64,000 bases of DNA from Primula veris (Eukaryota > Streptophyta > Magnoliopsida > Ericales > Primulaceae): assembly GCA_963682055.1 (NCBI GenBank), contig OY821748.1:27182661-27246660 (forward strand). Direction: 5' to 3'. The notes beneath the pieces were generated by a model. It was not told the origin of the DNA, ran no database searches, and saw only the letters and a program-made list of their open reading frames with translations. The position numbers and the translations under genes are program-made. Positions 1 to 11,236 of the stretch are shown here, in pieces (positions within the stretch are counted from its first letter, which is position 1; each line of letters opens with the position of its first letter).

Positions 1-106
1 CACATTTAATCATAAACCAAACAATCATAACTCAATTTTTTAATCATAACCAAACACATTATCAACAATTATCAACAATTGAAATTAACCAAACACATAA
101 AAAAAA

Positions 107-403
107 AATAATGCAAAAATGGGACAAATATCAACAATTATTATAATTAATATAAACAAAAACAAAAAAAAATTATATATAGCTAAGTGAATTATCCATT
201 TGCATATTTTATATATTTTTTCCTATTTTACAAATTGAAATTACAAAAAAAAAAATCATGCAAAAATGGGACAAATATCAACAATTATTATAATTTCTAT
301 AATTAATATAAACAAACAACAAACAATTATATATAGCTAAGTGAATAATCAATTTGCATATTTTATATATTTTTTCCTATTTTACAAATTGAAATTACAC
401 AAA
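107..403. repeat. Tandem duplication of an AT-rich ~150-bp unit
   Basis: Two adjacent copies (about 107-243 and 252-403) share the motif GCAAAAATGGGACAAATATC, a TATATAGCTAAGTGAAT block and a final TTTTCCTATTTTACAAATTG block. They differ by small indels and substitutions. No coding potential is visible. The rest of 1-709 is AT-rich with short homopolymers and no gene that I can support. Confidence 0.75.
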
Positions 404-709
404 ATAAATAATAAATTAGAGAATAAAAGATATACCCTTGAATTATGGATAAATTTGATTGATGATTTGGGGTTTTTTGTTAAGAAATTTAATAGGTAAT
501 GTGTTTGATTGATTTGGGTGGTTTTTTTGGATGAAAATTGGGGGTTTTTGAGAGAAAGAGAGAGATTGTAGTATAAAAATTGTTTTTTTTAAAAAAAAAA
601 CGTAAGTTTCTGTTTTTCAGGGACCTGCTGTGTAATTTTTGCGCAGAGACTGACTGTGTAATTCTGAAAAGCAGGGACTGACTGTGTAATTTATATAGAA
701 AACACACAG

Positions 710-812
710 ACCGTAGATTAAATCTACGGTTTACAGTGATTCACTGTAAACCGTAGATTTAATCTACGGTTTGTATTAATTTTATTCAAACCGTAGATTA
801 AATCTACGGTTT
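710..812. repeat. Perfect 61-bp palindrome plus a third palindrome copy
   Basis: Bases 710-739 are the exact reverse complement of 741-770, with T740 as the only spacer. Each arm is itself built from a smaller palindrome with half-site ACCGTAGATT and an ACAGTGA/TCACTGT centre. A third copy of the smaller palindrome lies at 788-812 after a short AT spacer. The structure could fold into one 30-bp hairpin or several small ones. No terminal repeats or target duplication tie it to a known element. From 813 to 1444 I see only AT-rich sequence. Confidence 0.9.
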
Positions 813-2151
813 ATTGCGTATTTTCAGAAAAAATGCTGTTTAAAAATCCATCCTCTTTAAAAAAAAACATGTTAAATGTAGACTTTGGGGTTAACTGAAT
901 TGCTTTAATAAAATAGAACTGAATTGCATTAATAAAATATATTTAATAATATAGTAGTTAATTACAAATCAATCACCCATAGTTCATGTTCTTACAAAGT
1001 ATACAGTATAAACTTTTATATACTCTATTTAGTATTCAATTTAGTATTGAGTTTATTAGCATCTTTCAAATTCTCTCCGTCTTTCTGGAGAACGAAACTG
1101 ACAAGGTAAAATATACTCTTCTCTTTATTCATTTTTTTTTTTTTTAATTTTCAATTGTAGTAACCATTTATTACATTAGTGCATTGAGGTATAGGCTTAC
1201 ACTTTTTTTCGTAGCTTTTTTGCTTAAAAAAAGCTAGGGTTGTTTGGCTTGCTAGTTTCTTAAGCTTTTCGAAAGCTATTTTAAAGTAAAAAAAAAATAA
1301 AAAAGGTAGAAAAAAGTAGGAATTTGGTGCTTTTTCACCATTTTTTCCTCTCAAAAATTCTAATTTCTAATAATATTGTTTGTATAAATGCCACTTATAA
1401 GTTATAAGTTCATAGTATAGTATAGAAGCTTTTTTGACCTTAAAAAATATGTTTTCTATTAACATGGCGGTGATGCTAGCTCCTCCATTGGTTGCGGTAT
1501 ATATATATATATGGGTTTTGTTTGGTATTTTAAGTTTTTAAATAATTTTAAGATTTAGAATTTAAGCTAGAAAAGCTATCACCTTGAAGCTTAAAGATTA
1601 AATCTTTATTGGAGTGGGAATTATAAGCTCTAGCTTAAAGCTCATCCTGTAAAGCTGATTGAGCATAAAAGCCACAAAACCAAAAAAAAAAAAACACTAG
1701 GTATTATGAGCTCTAACTTAAAAGCTTATCATTATAGCTGATCCAGCTTAAAAGCCGCAAAGCCCAAAAAGAATTAGCTATAGGCATTTAAGCTGCAAAA
1801 AACAAGCACATGATTTGGATTCAACAGGTTCTAATCATGCTTTTGTATCTTTACAGGAGAAGACATTACTTGAACCAGAAATCAAGAAAGAGATTATCCA
1901 TATTAATCGTTGATCCACCTACACTGAGCCCAAACTTGGACTTGGTATCAGCCTATCATTACAAAATGTGAGCAAATGTTTTTTCTGTAATGTTCATATA
2001 CAAAGGTATCGAAAAAGTTTTTAGCTGCTTAAAAGTAAAAAAAATTGACAGAACTAAGGTATGCACAAGTCACCCCATAGCCTCTTTTCCAGATATCAGC
2101 ACTTACCCCAAACAATCAGGACTTTTTTATGCATAGACCCAAGTCAGTACT

Positions 2152-5100
2152 TTAACCAAGTTTAATAATCTTTTCTACCGGCCCTAAACCGTCTTCGGGT
2201 TTTCCAGAGCCACTATCCTCCTCTTTTTTCTCTGGCTCCTTTCTCTTCCTCTTTTTGACAAATTCTATAACAAATTGCATATCATGATCATCACCATTAA
2301 ATGGTGCGTAAAACTTCAGCAAATCCCCAGCTTCCAAATTATGCTCCCTTACAATCTCCTCCCATCCATCCAAAATCAGATAGTTCTTTGAAGGCGTCCT
2401 CTGGTAAACCATTATCACGTACCAGTCTTTTTTCCTCCAGTCGGTTAATTTCACCATCTCCTTGTCACGCCATTCAGTTGACGGTATTAAACCATTCATC
2501 ATCAATCTCCCATGACCTACATCGGCCTCTGTTAAACTCAGATCCCAGCAAAGCTCCCCCTTCTGAACACGACCCAAGTTAAGAGATCTTACTCTTCGTC
2601 TCAATTCGTGATGGACAATAAAACTATTTGCACCTGCGGTAGGGTGGGAATTCCTGAAGAACCGAAGCCTATCGTTATGAATCAAACCGTGATGAGCTGC
2701 ATACTTGTCCCAGCCTCGAGTGATAATATAGGATTCATCATCTTCAAAAACTACGTATTTCCACTTCCATGTTTTATCACGGTAGTCCGTGATGTGGAGA
2801 ATGAACTCATTCAGATGGTTAGGTTGTTTAGGGGCATCCCTGGGCCTGAAGTGATTCTCCGCCAGGTCGCGTGGGATGCGCAGCCTGTTGGTACGAGATA
2901 CCTGCACCTCGACCAGGGTCTGAAGTAATTCACCGCCAGGGCCACGATTCTGCTGATGGTTTATATAAAAGGCTCTTACGTTTTGTTGAGGTATGGGCAT
3001 ATAGACTCGAATCGAATCATGCGGGACTAAGCAGTTGTGTTCAGTATAGGCGTTCAGCCCATTGGTGATTATATAAGTGTTGGCATTGCTGTCGTAAGTG
3101 AATGTCATTTTCCACCTTTCCCCACGAGGATCGATAAGGTATAGGGTCTCTTCGGCATTGGGAGTCATCACCAAAGGAGGGAAGTATTTTGACGCCAACA
3201 CGTAAGGGATGACGAGGCGGGGTCCTTCTGAGATTTGGAGTTCGAAGATGAGCTGTTCACCTAGTCCGATATCTTCTGGTTCGATATCTTCTTTGCCAGC
3301 GTCTGAATCGGTGGATGAATCACTGCAATATCATCTTCCTGATAAGTATGTAATTTGTTGAGTAATGTAAACAATGCTATTTTACGACAAAAACTTATGT
3401 ACATATATATGAGCATTGTCAATTGTTTTCCCCTTACTTTTCGGGGATTCAATTTTTGAACTGAATGTTAACATACATTCTGTAAAATTGTAAAGCAGGT
3501 ATGATCATCAGTTAACACAAACTGTCAGAGACTCAGATCGGAGCTAAGATTTAAGGACGACTTCTAAAATGGTGAGTACGTTTGTTTCTGTAACTTAGAC
3601 TTAAACAAGTTTTTTTTTTTAAAAATAGTTTCTATTTTATTCCTCTAGAAAACAGTATGTTACAAAAGTTTTTCCCATTTTCTACACACAGTTTATTCGT
3701 TGTACAGAAATAATCTTAAAATAAACTTAAGTACTTAATATTTCCAAAACCACCATATTCTAGTGGACCCTGTAAAGTACTATTTACTGAAATTTAAAAA
3801 ACTGTACAAAGAGTTTGTATATATGATAACAGTTCCTCATCTGCAATGTTATCAGATAATTCAACTTATTTAATTTGTCTGTATGCATAATGACCTAATA
3901 GGTGCAATTAAACGTGTTCATGTCATATCAGTGTAAAAGACTCAAGAAATGGTTTCTTGGTAAGAAGTAAACGGTTCAAATTTACACTTTTGTGATTTCT
4001 GAGCCAGAATATAGGGTTGTTTAAGGATCTAATTTTCGAACCAAACGCTAACTCGTCAACAATATTTCTGTAAAATTTTTCTGCAGGTGTTAAATGTCAA
4101 ACATCTCAGATCCAAACAATGATTTAAGACCTACTTTTGAAACAGTAAGTTTGCTTGATTCTGTAACTTATTGTTGAAAAGGGTTCTAAAAGCAAATTGT
4201 TTTCCATTTGTTCCAAACAACACCATGTTACATGAGATTCTCCCATTTACAAAGCACAGTTTATTCATTATTGGAAACGATTCATAAAACGCCTTTTAAA
4301 GCTATATTTTTCGTAGGAAACACCATGTAATGGGTGACATTATAAAACATAATCTAACTTCTATATTATTCCAGAAAACAGAAATTTATTTCACATGTGC
4401 AACGTTATCAGAAATACAACAAATATAACAAGGGTGTATACATTAATTATTCGATTAGGTGGAATTATACGTGTCATGGCATATCAGTGAAGAAGAACCT
4501 CAAAAATCGGTTTCTTGGTAAAGAGAATCAAAGAAAGAAACGGTTCAAACATACCCTCTTTGTGATTTCTGAACCAGAATATTGGGTTGTTTAAGGATCT
4601 ACTAATTTTTGAATTAAACATTAAATCGTCTACAAAATTTCTGTAAACTTATTCTGCAGGTTTTTAATGGCAAAATTCTGAGATTGAAACGAGGATATAA
4701 GACCTGCTACTGAAACGGTAAGTTTGCTCGATTCTGTAACATATAGTTGAAAAGGGTTCTAAAACAATAATTTTCCATTTTATTTAAACAACACCAAGTA
4801 ACATGAGATTCTCCCATTTGCACAGCACAGTTTATTCATTATTGGAAACGGTTAATAACACACCTTTTAAACCTTATTCATCCCAAAAAACACCATGTAA
4901 TGGGTGAAATTATAAAATCTGTACAACTAGTTAGTGACGTCTAATTTCTACCTTTCCCCAGAAAACAGAACAATATACAACAAATATAACCAGGGTTTAA
5001 ACATAAATGATCTGATCAGGTGGAAGTAAACGTGTTCATGGCGTATCAGTGAAGAAGAACCTCAAGAATTGGTTTCTTGTTTAAGAGAATCAAAGAAAGA

Positions 5101-5975
5101 AACGGTTCAAATTTACCCTTTTGTGATTTTTGAACCAGAATATAGGGTTGTTTAAGGATCTAGTTTTCGAATCAAACGTTAAATAGTCAATAATATTTCT
5201 GCAAACTTATTCTGCAGGTAATAAAAGGGAAAATTCTCAGATCTAAATAATGATTTAAGACCTGCTTCTGAAACGGTAAGTTTGCTCGATTCTGTAACTT
5301 ATTGTTGAAAATGGTTGTAAAAACAATTGTTTTCCATTTGATCCAAACAACACCAAGTAACATCAGTTTTTCCCATTTACAAGGCACAGTTTATTCATTA
5401 TTAGAAACGATTCATAACACGCCTTTTAACGCCTTATTTTTCCTAGGAAACACCATGTAATGGGTGATATTATATTATTATTATGCATAATTTAAAACTT
5501 CAGAATATCTGTATAACTAGTTAGCTACTTCCAACTTCTATATTGGCCCGGAAAACGGAAAAATTATTTCACATGTGCAATGTTATCAGATATACAACAA
5601 ATATAACAAGGGTCTATACATTACTGTTCTGATCAGGTCAAATTAAACATGTTCATGGAGTATAAATGAAGAAAGTCATAGAAAGTCATAAACAGCAACG
5701 GAAACTTACGCTATTTGGAGATCCTGAGCCGCATTCTTGGCGTGTGCGATGTTATCCAGAATCTGTTGCTGCTCCTTTAAGAATTCGTCGAAATCCATTG
5801 CTTCGCCATCTTCTTGCCCATCCAACGTCGTATAGTACATGGATACAATCTCATCGCTAACCTTCGGTGTTTTCTCCTCTTCTTCTTTTTGTTCATCATC
5901 TGGGGTCATTGTCCCTTTCCCTTTTCTTGCTCTTTCAGCAGCTGCACTGTTGCTGGCACCCTCTTTTTCGGACAT
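2152..5975 (-). CDS. B3-like DNA-binding protein, three B3 domains (type I copy A)
   Basis: The model has two exons. Exon 1 is 5710-5975, starting at the ATG complement 5973-5975 and ending at a GC|GTAAGT donor. Exon 2 is 2152-3322, after a TATTGCAG acceptor. Exon lengths of 266 and 1171 nt give a 478-aa protein in frame. Exon 1 codes for a charged leader rich in Ala, Glu and Asp. Exon 2 codes for three B3-like domains at about residues 113-214, 221-332 and 346-447. The first opens with the family pattern PRLVIPY and each has a Trp-containing core strand. The tail holds KKRKRKEPEKK, a likely nuclear localisation signal. Plant B3 proteins of the REM type bind DNA in the nucleus; the target here is unknown. 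The open frame shows no defects, so it looks functional. The neighbour on the 5' side is the divergent gene D. Confidence 0.78.
3480..5700 (-). repeat. Intron 1 of copy A: four tandem ~570-bp units
   Basis: Landmarks of the form TGCAGGT..., each followed about 60 bases later by GGTAAGTTTGCTCGATTCTG or a close variant on the + strand, recur near 3495, 4083, 4656 and 5212. Shared blocks in each unit include a run resembling CCATTTACAAAGCACAGTTTATT and GAACCAGAATATAGGGTTG. The unit nearest exon 1 ends inside the exon border. The paralogous introns in copies B and C have about three units each. The sequence is non-coding in the gene's own sense. Confidence 0.75.
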
Positions 5976-6139
5976 TTTTATTGGTTGTTTGATTCTTTAC
6001 AATGTGCGGTTTTCTGGGTAGAAAGGCAGGTTTTAAGAGAGGGAAGAGAAGAGAAGAGAAGAGAAAAAGGATTTGGATTGTTTTCTAGGCTAGTAAAAGG
6101 GTATTAGTGTGCTTGGCGGTTTAGTTGTATGTTCAAAAC

Positions 6140-6147
6140 CTTTTATA
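6140..6147 (-). promoter_or_regulatory. TATA box of copy A
   Basis: TATAAAAG on the - strand lies about 165 bases upstream of the start codon and is preserved at the same place in copy C (59511-59518); copy B has TATATAAG. Between it and the ATG lies a purine-rich run on the + strand (GAGAAGAGAAGAG), that is, a CT-rich 5' leader. Confidence 0.55.
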
Positions 6148-6651
6148 TTATGAATAGTGTAATTATAGTTATATTACCAGAATGAGTTGCACAATTCTTT
6201 TTCTTCTTTTGTTAATCTTATTATTTGGCAGTTGTGGTTGACGTGTCATATATTTATATTTATATTTATATATATATTTTTTCTTTAACCCAATAGCTAA
6301 TCTAAAAGTTAAGAAGCCAAGATAGATAAAATACATTGATGAATATGCTGGGTATTCGGAATGATTAATGCGTTTACCGGAATCACCTTTCGGAAATGGA
6401 AATCATATTGTTTTATAATTTTTTGGGGAAATGTATTCTAAGCGTTTTCAAAAGTTAAGTAAAAAATGTCTTCACTTTTTTTTACTAATTACTTATTTAT
6501 ATTTATTCAATTCAAAATATAAAAAACACACAAAATTTATGATTTTTTCAAAAACAATTATAATGCTATACTAAACAAAATCGTTTTACGTGTATTTTGT
6601 ATAACAAAAAGATTATATTACTCATGATTTCGAATTTAATATATTCATTAG

Positions 6652-6949
6652 TGTTGTGGTCATCTTGGTCTTACTCTATTAGGCCTATTTTGGGCTTGGC
6701 CTTGCTCTATTGGGCCTATTTTGGGCTTGGCCTTACTCTATTAGGCCTATTTTGGGCTTAACCTTACTCTATTGGGCCTATTTTGGTCTTTCTTAGCATA
6801 AGTAACCATACCCTCTATTATATAAAGAGGTTAGAGTATGATATATCTCTCTGAACACTCATATTAATGAATAAACAATTCGTCTTATTGTCTCTCTATA
6901 TTATCTCCTTATATCTATATACATATACATGTGAGCTAATATGTAACAC
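6652..6949 (+). mobile_element. Copia-type LTR relic with internal 38-bp repeats
   Basis: The segment begins TGTTGTGG and ends TAACACA. It carries a TATATAAAGAGG promoter-like motif and an AATAAA signal. It is followed by ATACGTTATCGACAC, which resembles the primer-binding region of copia elements of the type ending in GTTATCAGCACGA. Its first 140 bases hold about four imperfect copies of a 38-bp unit containing AGGCCTATTTTGGGCTT. I found no second LTR, so this is a solo or truncated LTR. The family is uncertain. Confidence 0.45.
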
Positions 6950-9091
6950 AATACGTTATCGACACTTTGCTCGCGGATATTGAATATTTTGGGTAAACGC
7001 ACTTATATTGTGTATTTATAAAGCTTGAGGTTTATCCGGGTTTTATTGGGTTTGTTTCCACCTTCTATAAAATAGCCGGAGTACGGTACATAAAAAAATC
7101 TTCTCACCCCACGTCTATAGAAATTTAGACCGTACATATTAAATTAATAATGCAGATCATATGCTAGGAGTAGAAAAGTTTTATTGTTCTACTGGAAAAA
7201 AAATCGTTGATTTGCCTGATTAATACCTAACCATTACATGGTTTAACATATATGTATCAATGTATGATATTGCTTGTTAGTTACCTGGAATATGCATAAA
7301 CGTATACCTGACATCATAACGTATTAAATACTATTTATGCAAAAGTATAGTTGACTGCAGAACGAATTGGTAACAGATTAACAACTCATGTGGATTTATA
7401 TGTTAATTGGTATTCTGTAAAACCCACGCATATAGATTGAAAAAAAATATATAGTTATAAGTCGGACTGTATATGACATGAATTGAAACCAGGAATACTA
7501 TTATGTAATTCGCTGAAACTATTGACTGTGCATGTTAATTACTAAGGACTAAACTGAAACATGTCTGAAATTATGGACTGAAGCTGTAATAACTCTGTAA
7601 ATAGATATATAGTTTGCTGTAACTACACGGATAGTTCATGTAGTATATTACATGTATAAAAACAGTATATATGTGTTATAAAATTCAATATTCGGTCTAA
7701 ATATTCACCCACATGCATATATATATTTAAAAAAAATTACATGTAAATTGAATAAATTGATATGTTTCCATGTAAATTTAACTATTTGCATGTTAAAATT
7801 ACCATATAGAATTAATTGGTAATTAAGAATCAAATTGACTTACTTGCAGGTTGTAGTGTATATTATGAATTACCATGTATAAAACTTACACATATAGCCA
7901 CATGATAATAAAAAAATATTGAGTAATATCTTACTTAGTGTAAATTAGTAAATTTAGATTGTGCTAATATGTACTACCATGCTACTGCTATATTATTTAA
8001 TCATGCAATCAGGTACGATCTATGTATTTATTTACTGTCATGTACACTTGTGTAAAATATGAGAATTTCTGAAATCATATATTTTCACATTTAAGTTGGA
8101 AAAATTATGAACATTCCTTAACTAGGCTCACCTATTTGGATACGATGTCTAGGAAATATATAGACGGAAGTCGATATCCTAATGATGTCGGGTTTTAAGT
8201 GGCATTCGTGCCCTCCACCCTCACCGTCTTTCATGGTCGTTTTTCAAGTAGAGCTACCGAATGGGGTTGACTAAATAATAATTTTCCCGAGTGTGTTTAT
8301 ATAGTGATGTATGTTTCGCCGAATTGGTATTTGCAGTATCGGCCCGTCGTTCGATCAATGAGAGCCGATTCACATGAGAAGAAAAACTAATGTTTTCGAA
8401 CCTGTCGTTTCGAAAAAACATTTGTGCTTGTGCAAACCATAAACATATAAACCAGGCGTTTTATATGATAAATAATACAGAACTCTCAACACATGTTAGA
8501 TGCCATATATGATGAGAAAAATCGTAAAACATACTTGCGAAATGACTGTTTAAACGTTGATTTTAATCCGTCGCCACATGTTACTCACCCTGATGTGTGA
8601 AAATGTGATGCCCAATTTTTTTTTGGATGCCATCTTTGATGAGTAAAACACGAGTTTGTTGTTAAGCTCAGGATGAATGTTAAGGCGTTGATTTTATTCC
8701 GCCGTCACATTTGAGACGTGATGACGTCTATGGTGAACAAATGTCTGAAATTGACATATTGGAGCAATCCTTCACCAGAATACTAGCTTGAAAATTGTAT
8801 TTCATAAGCAGTATTGTGAATTTATATTCACCATGTTCCTTTTATCGCCCATCTGTTATTGAATAAGAAAATTACTCCGGTGAGTAGTTTTAATCCTATT
8901 GGGTCAATGGCGAATTGTTTGCCTGATATTAATGCTCTTCGTGTATATTTTTTTCCACGAATCGAGAGCCGAGACAAGTGTTATTTGTCTCGAACTGTCG
9001 CGATCCCGATGAATCGCCTAGCCAAGCGAGATTTTAAACAATCGTCAAAATCGAAAACCTGTGGCTCCAAGATAGTAATTGAAAAGAACAT
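6950..9091. other. Gene-poor interval, possible decayed retroelement interior
   Basis: No intact reading frame with a recognisable product is present. The interval follows the LTR relic and may be its decayed interior, but no gag, protease, integrase or reverse-transcriptase motif could be found. An 81-codon open frame at 8859-9104 has no family resemblance that I recognise and runs into the start of the next LTR. Confidence 0.3.
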
Positions 9092-9342
9092 TGTTGAACC
9101 ATGAGTTCAATAATTGATTTTGATTATACGTTTGATTATGTATTAATGATTTTACAATTTCTCTATTCGATGATATAATGCTTTGTCTTTTCCAAAAATA
9201 GAAAATGTATATTTCAGGACTTTAAAATGATAGAGCATTCGATAACAAAGTCAACGGTTCAAACGAAAGTAAATTTGAAGTCCGAACAAGCAAGTTACGA
9301 GCATTTCAAAGTCGACAGTTCAACATATAAATCTCCGGGTGC

Positions 9343-9525
9343 ACCCACCAGTGGGTATACAGAACCCACCAGTGGGTCAATGTTCCAGAACCAAGCAAGA
9401 TTTCACCCACCAATGGGTCAGAAGACACCCACCAATGGGTCAGAAGACACCCACCAATGGGTCAATGTTCCAGAACCAAGCAAGATTTCACCCACCAATG
9501 GGTCAGAAGACACCCACCGGTGGGT
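9343..9525. repeat. Array of seven short palindromes in the solo LTR
   Basis: Seven copies of ACCCACC(A/G)(G/A)TGGGT occur, some inside a larger 22-bp period with CAGAAGAC spacers. One copy, ACCCACCGGTGGGT, is a perfect palindrome; the others have a two- to four-base loop. A longer duplication of the stretch containing TGTTCCAGAACCAAGCAAG accompanies two of them. The array sits where the related LTRs at 10551 and 14103 have a different hairpin array. Confidence 0.9.
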
Positions 9526-9754
9526 CAAAGTGCAGATCACAAAAAACAGCTTTTTAGCTTTTTCAAAAAGTGGCTTTAACCATTGGGTAAAGCTCTTAAC
9601 CACTCCAAACGGTCATGGGAGATTCAATAATCATTTTTGGTCTACAAAAGCCCCCAAATACCTCTCATAAACACATGTAATCACCATCCCTTAATCTCTC
9701 TCTATCAAAAACACAAAAAACTCAATTGTTGAACAAAAAAACTCAAAAAGAGAA

Positions 9755-10951
9755 TGTTGGCCCGTGTGCGGCTAAACCTTAGAGGGGGGGGGGGGGGGGT
9801 GAATAAGGTTTCTAGGCGTTTTTGCCTAATTTAAAACTTAAGTGACTAACCACCCAACTAATGCAATTCTTAAGCTTAAGCGTTTTAACAAGAGTCAATA
9901 AATTGCTAGAAGTACTAAACGCAAGCAAGAATATATAATTGCGGAAAATAAAAGTTTAAGGGAAGAAGATGACACCAAGATTTATAGAGGTTCGACAAAC
10001 GGCCTACGTCCTCTCCTCGGTACTACCGAGTATTTCACTAAAATAATCTTCTTCCGGATGTTACAATCCTATCGAGCTAATCAACCAATTAAGCTCCCCC
10101 ACACTTTATGAGTGTCCCGAATGAAAAGACCTAGAGCTTTTAAGCTTCACTTGCTTACAAAGCATCTACCCGATCACTCGCTCACAAAAATGAGTTTATA
10201 AAATACTCGTTATAATTTTATCAAAAATTGAAACAACACCCACAATCGATTGCTTCTAAAATAAGCTAATATGTGGTTTCGATGATGTTTGATCTTTGTT
10301 GGAGCTTGTATCTCTTTATCTTCAATTTCTCTTTTTTTTTCGAAGTATTTCACCAAAATGATGATTTTGGGTTTTTTGTATATGAGAGAGGTTGAAGGAT
10401 TGATTGTTATTGTCATTGGTGGTTTGGAAAAGAGATTGGGCTTGTATATATAGACCAAAGGTCTGTTTTTCTGGGTTATGACCGTTAGAAGTGGTTGAGG
10501 CTGTTTTAAGCTATTTTCCAGAAAAAGCTGAAAAGCTGTTTTCGAATTCTGTAGAAAACGATCGGTCGTTTTCTACAGTCGATCGGTCGTTTTCCAGAAA
10601 ACGATCGGTCGTTTCTGAAAAACGATCGGTCGTTTTTTCGATGTCCTCACTGGAAGAAATTGGGACAAAAACGATCGGTCGTTTTTGTCCAGTTGATCGG
10701 TCGTCTGTTCTTCTGGCAGTTTTTCGGTCTTCTTTGAAAGCCCATAACTCCTTCGTTTTAGCTCCGATTTTGGTTCCGCTTGAACCTGTGGCTTCGTTTT
10801 TCTGTGCTCTATCTTTCTGGCATTCTGAAATTTACAATTTCTACTTTTGGAAAAGACAAGCATTATATCATCGAAATCGTAAAACCGTAAAATCATTAAA
10901 AACATAATCAACGTTATAATCAAAATCAATTATTGAACTCTAAGTTCAACA
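9755..10951 (-). repeat. 3' LTR of the gag-only element
   Basis: It begins TGTTGG and ends GTTCAACA on the + strand, a direct repeat of 13318-14503. It contains a G16 run near 9784, seven G in the other LTR. Open frames of up to 138 codons in it are repeated in the other LTR and have no known product. Confidence 0.93.
10551..10704. repeat. GATCGGTCG hairpin array in LTR
   Basis: Six copies of GATCGGTCG lie in 154 bases. At several copies the flanks extend the stem: arms GTAGAAAACGA and TCGTTTTCTAC at the first, and GGACAAAAACGA and TCGTTTTTGTCC at the fifth, each closing a TCGG loop. The same array is found in the other LTR at 14103-14257. Confidence 0.9.
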
Positions 10952-10965
10952 ATCTCCCCCATTTT
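10952..10965 (-). other. Polypurine tract of the gag-only element
   Basis: On the - strand the sequence AAAATGGGGGAGAT directly precedes the 3' LTR. It is the expected primer for plus-strand synthesis and fixes the element's orientation. Confidence 0.75.
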
Positions 10966-11236
10966 GATTATGACAAACTAATGATGATTTTACAAGAAAA
11001 ATATCTCCTCCATTTTAATAAAACGCATTTATCTAAATATCATTATTCTCCCCCTTTGGCATTATCAAAATGCAATCAATAATAAAAAATATGGGGTTAT
11101 GTGAAGGGTTTTTAAAGAAAAAAAAAAAAAACCAAGACATGAAAAATGTTATTAAGATGCATACCACCCAACTAATCACATATATGTAAAAATTAAAGAG
11201 TAGAGTATACCGAATATGTGATGTCGGGTCCGCTCG

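Larger units (their letters stand above)
1445..6460 (-). repeat. Segmental duplication, type I block, copy A
   Basis: The block matches 21626-26550 (same orientation) and the reverse complement of 59208-63850. Its 3' edge is marked by GATGCTAGCTCCTCCATTG near 1470, found also near 21645 and inverted near 63830. Its 5' edge lies past the promoter, near the sequence TTTTGGGGAAATGTATTC at about 6420. Similarity covers exons, introns, promoter and flanks, so the copies arose by DNA duplication and not by retroposition. Edges are judged by eye to within some tens of bases. Confidence 0.8.

Noticed and set aside
2301..3068. + strand frames over exon 2 of copy A (and equivalents over B and C)
   Set aside because: They are shadows of the B3 exon on the other strand; similarity among copies is explained by the B3 gene.
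9227..9670. 147-codon open frame with repeated PTNGS-like peptides
   Set aside because: It lies wholly in the solo LTR and its repeats are the palindrome array.
10491..10929. 118- and 138-codon frames present twice (also 14043-14481)
   Set aside because: They lie in the two LTRs of the gag-only element and overlap on opposite strands; the frames follow from LTR sequence.
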